NCBI GenBank assembly: GCA_963790415.1
Contig: CAWBOK010000003.1
Location: 744,001-808,000, forward strand
Reading direction: 5' to 3'
DNA: 64,000 nt
DNA from: JAJZQZ01 sp963790415
GTDB taxonomy: Bacteria > Actinomycetota > Thermoleophilia > RBG-16-64-13
Shown: in pieces, positions 62,448 to 64,000 of the stretch
How positions within the stretch are numbered: position 1 is the first letter of the stretch
Layout: each line of letters starts with the position of its first letter
Made by a program: the position numbers and the translations under genes
Notes under the pieces: model-generated
What the model was told of the DNA's origin: nothing
Database searches by the model: none
What the model saw: the letters and a program-made list of their open reading frames with translations, nothing else

Positions 62448-64000
62448 TCAGTCTGCTCCGGGAGCGCTGCGTCTCATCCAACGCCAGACCAGGCGAAGCA
62501 CGATCAGGAACGTGATGATGAGAGAAACGGCGAAGCCCAGGGGCGCGATCTTGCCCAAGAGATCCCAGATGAAGCCGTGCATCTCAAGGGCGGCTATGCC
62601 GTAGCTCGCGATCGCCGAGCCGATAAGCATGCCCACCAGCATGATGGCGACGACTACCTCGCGCCCGAGCAGGCTCAGCTTGTCCACTTCCTTCGCGAGT
62701 TCCGAGGTGTCGATGGTCACCTCGAACCGCCCCTTCTGGTACTGGTCGAGCCATTTCACGGACGCCAGCGAGAGGTCGGGAAGGCGCTTGATCAACTCAC
62801 TTGCTCCCGCCATCGCCTGCTTCTTGGCCTCGGCGACGATCTTCTCGGGTGTCACGACGTGTACGGCGAGTTCCTCCAGCATGGGCACACCCTCGGAGGT
62901 GAGGTCCTTCCCTGTGGAGAGCGCGCTCGCCACACTCTCGGTCTGCACGAGGGCCTTCACGGCCAAGGTGAGGTTCGGATCCAGCCGGAGGCCGTGTGCC
63001 CGCAGGATGTCGAAGCCCTCGTTGGCTATCTCGCCGAAGGAAGCGGGCGCGCCGCCGACCATGTAGCGCCCCACTCGGCGTTTGAAGTCGCGATAGTAGG
63101 CCTTGTCATCCACATGGTCCAGGAAGGGGGTGCTCATGCCCCGCAGGACCCGGGCGATCCCGTCTACACTCCCTTGTTGGGCGGCCACGATCAGTTGGAT
63201 CAGGTGCAGACGTTGTTGCACCTCGAGCTCCCCTACCATGCCGAGGTCGATGAAGGTGATCACGCCTGTCTCCAGGTTCACCAGGAGGTTCCCCGGGTGA
63301 GGATCGGCGTGGAAGAAGCCGTCGATGGGGAGCTGCTTGATCAAGGCGCGCAGGGCGTTTCGCGCGAGTTCCTCTCGGTCGAGCCCGGCCCGCTCGATGG
63401 CCTCGACATCGCTGACCTTCACGCCGTGGATGAACTCTTGGGTCAGGACCTTGGAGGTGGAGAGGTTGCCGAAGATGGCGGCGACGTGGACGCCGGGGAG
63501 CATCTCCAGGTTCTTCGCCAGACGGATACCGTTGTAGGCTTCGCCCCGGTAGTCGAGTTCATCGAGGACACCGTTGCCGAACTGTTCCAGCATACCCACG
63601 AGGTCGATGGAGCGGACGAGGTCCGACCGGCGCGAGATCACGCGGGCCGCGTTCTGCATGATGCCGATGTCGGCGCGCATCTCGGTGTAGATGTTCGGAC
63701 GCTGCACCTTGACGGCCACCTCGGTGCCGTCGTGCAGGGTCGCTCGGTGGACCTGTGCCGTCGAGGCGGCGGCGAACGGCTCCGGGTCGAAGGTGGCGAA
63801 GAGTTCCTCGGGCGGCGCCCCGAGCTCTTCGATGATGCGCGCGCGCGCCAGCCTGCTCTCGAACGGGGGCACGTTGCTCTGCAGCTTCTCGAGCTCGGTC
63901 GCCCACTCGACAGGGATGACCGACGCCTGGCTGGAGACGATCTGCCCGACCTTGACGTAGGTAGGCCCGAGCTCCTCGATCATGAGCCGCATCTTCACCG
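62448..64000 (-). CDS. ABC1/UbiB atypical kinase (N-terminus off right edge)
   Basis: At least 517 residues. The KxGQ motif (YVKVGQIVSSQ), FAAASTAQVHRA (Ala-rich loop in place of the P-loop), VKVQRP lysine, GFFHADPHPGNLLV and the metal Asp in FIDLGMVG are all present. Two C-terminal helices anchor it (about 455-505). These proteins support quinone or lipid transport rather than protein phosphorylation. No ubiquinone genes are nearby. The 5' end lies beyond 64000. Confidence 0.9.
   Translation of the reverse strand, partial: VKMRLMIEELGPTYVKVGQIVSSQASVIPVEWATELEKLQSNVPPFESRLARARIIEELGAPPEELFATFDPEPFAAASTAQVHRATLHDGTEVAVKVQRPNIYTEMRADIGIMQNAARVISRRSDLVRSIDLVGMLEQFGNGVLDELDYRGEAYNGIRLAKNLEMLPGVHVAAIFGNLSTSKVLTQEFIHGVKVSDVEAIERAGLDREELARNALRALIKQLPIDGFFHADPHPGNLLVNLETGVITFIDLGMVGELEVQQRLHLIQLIVAAQQGSVDGIARVLRGMSTPFLDHVDDKAYYRDFKRRVGRYMVGGAPASFGEIANEGFDILRAHGLRLDPNLTLAVKALVQTESVASALSTGKDLTSEGVPMLEELAVHVVTPEKIVAEAKKQAMAGASELIKRLPDLSLASVKWLDQYQKGRFEVTIDTSELAKEVDKLSLLGREVVVAIMLVGMLIGSAIASYGIAALEMHGFIWDLLGKIAPLGFAVSLIITFLIVLRLVWRWMRRSAPGAD

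Noticed and set aside
1..64000. tRNA, rRNA, CRISPR, prophage or complete insertion sequence
   Set aside because: The gaps between genes are short and were read; no cloverleaf, spaced repeats, phage genes or transposase were found.

Overview
The window is high-GC DNA with dense gene packing, Shine-Dalgarno sites of the GGAGG type and frequent GTG starts. Gene content (an LCP-LytR_C cell-wall protein, PASTA-repeat and L,D-transpeptidase lipoproteins, two DUF2252 proteins, a DUF7144-type membrane protein, FCD/GntR and TetR regulators, an actinobacterial-type ABC1 kinase) points to an uncultured Actinomycetota lineage; Chloroflexota cannot be excluded. No rRNA, tRNA, CRISPR or prophage was seen. 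The left end cuts a TetR gene and the right end cuts an ABC1/UbiB kinase gene.

Layout. 1-8 kb: TetR regulator with a perfect palindromic operator, CPBP protease coupled to a P1-peptidase remnant, then an envelope/ion group (DUF389, a holin-phosphodiesterase-YIP1-like fusion, a K+ channel coupled to a small membrane protein). 8-15 kb: YbjQ protein, L,D-transpeptidase lipoprotein, LCP protein, first DUF2252 protein. 13.3-19.3 kb: an apparent operon under an FCD regulator with its own operator: alpha/beta hydrolase, opine-type dehydrogenase, and a complete ABC importer (lipoprotein, permease, ATPase). Facing it on the minus strand (19.3-21.3 kb) are an XRE regulator, an isochorismatase-like hydrolase and a signal-less solute-binding protein. 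21.5-31 kb: ARPP-1-like protein plus PPP-type phosphatase, GT4, nitroreductase, a GAF-GGDEF-HD-GYP c-di-GMP protein, and an FMN-binding glutamate synthase broken five times. 31-44 kb: PAP2 phosphatase, second DUF2252, SulP carrier, a lipoprotein resembling the FtsX extracellular domain, GH130, DUF4143 ATPase, CoA-disulfide reductase-rhodanese, MFS exporter, YfcE-type phosphoesterase, lipid kinase, DUF7144 protein. 44-51.5 kb: TetR, LURP-one-like protein, second SulP, and PPK2 translationally coupled to a P2-type ATPase. 51.5-57 kb: a glycan group (GT4-cupin fusion, LapA, second GH130, GT4-alpha/alpha-barrel) and an RRM protein. 57-64 kb: AI-2E family permease, DUF1269, PASTA lipoprotein, small membrane protein, CPA1 antiporter, ABC1 kinase.

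Two features cut across the window. First, eleven genes are broken by frameshifts, and every break is a +1 shift (18 cases) or equivalent to two such shifts (one case). Removing one base at each restores conserved protein and a length divisible by three. This looks like insertion-biased sequencing error, although it is clustered. Second, a small non-coding element of about 170 bp with terminal inverted repeats and CTAG ends occurs twice complete and once as a remnant. Both complete copies sit exactly on the TAG stop codon of a gene, and their internal arms differ in sequence but keep pairing. This is the best candidate here for something undescribed.
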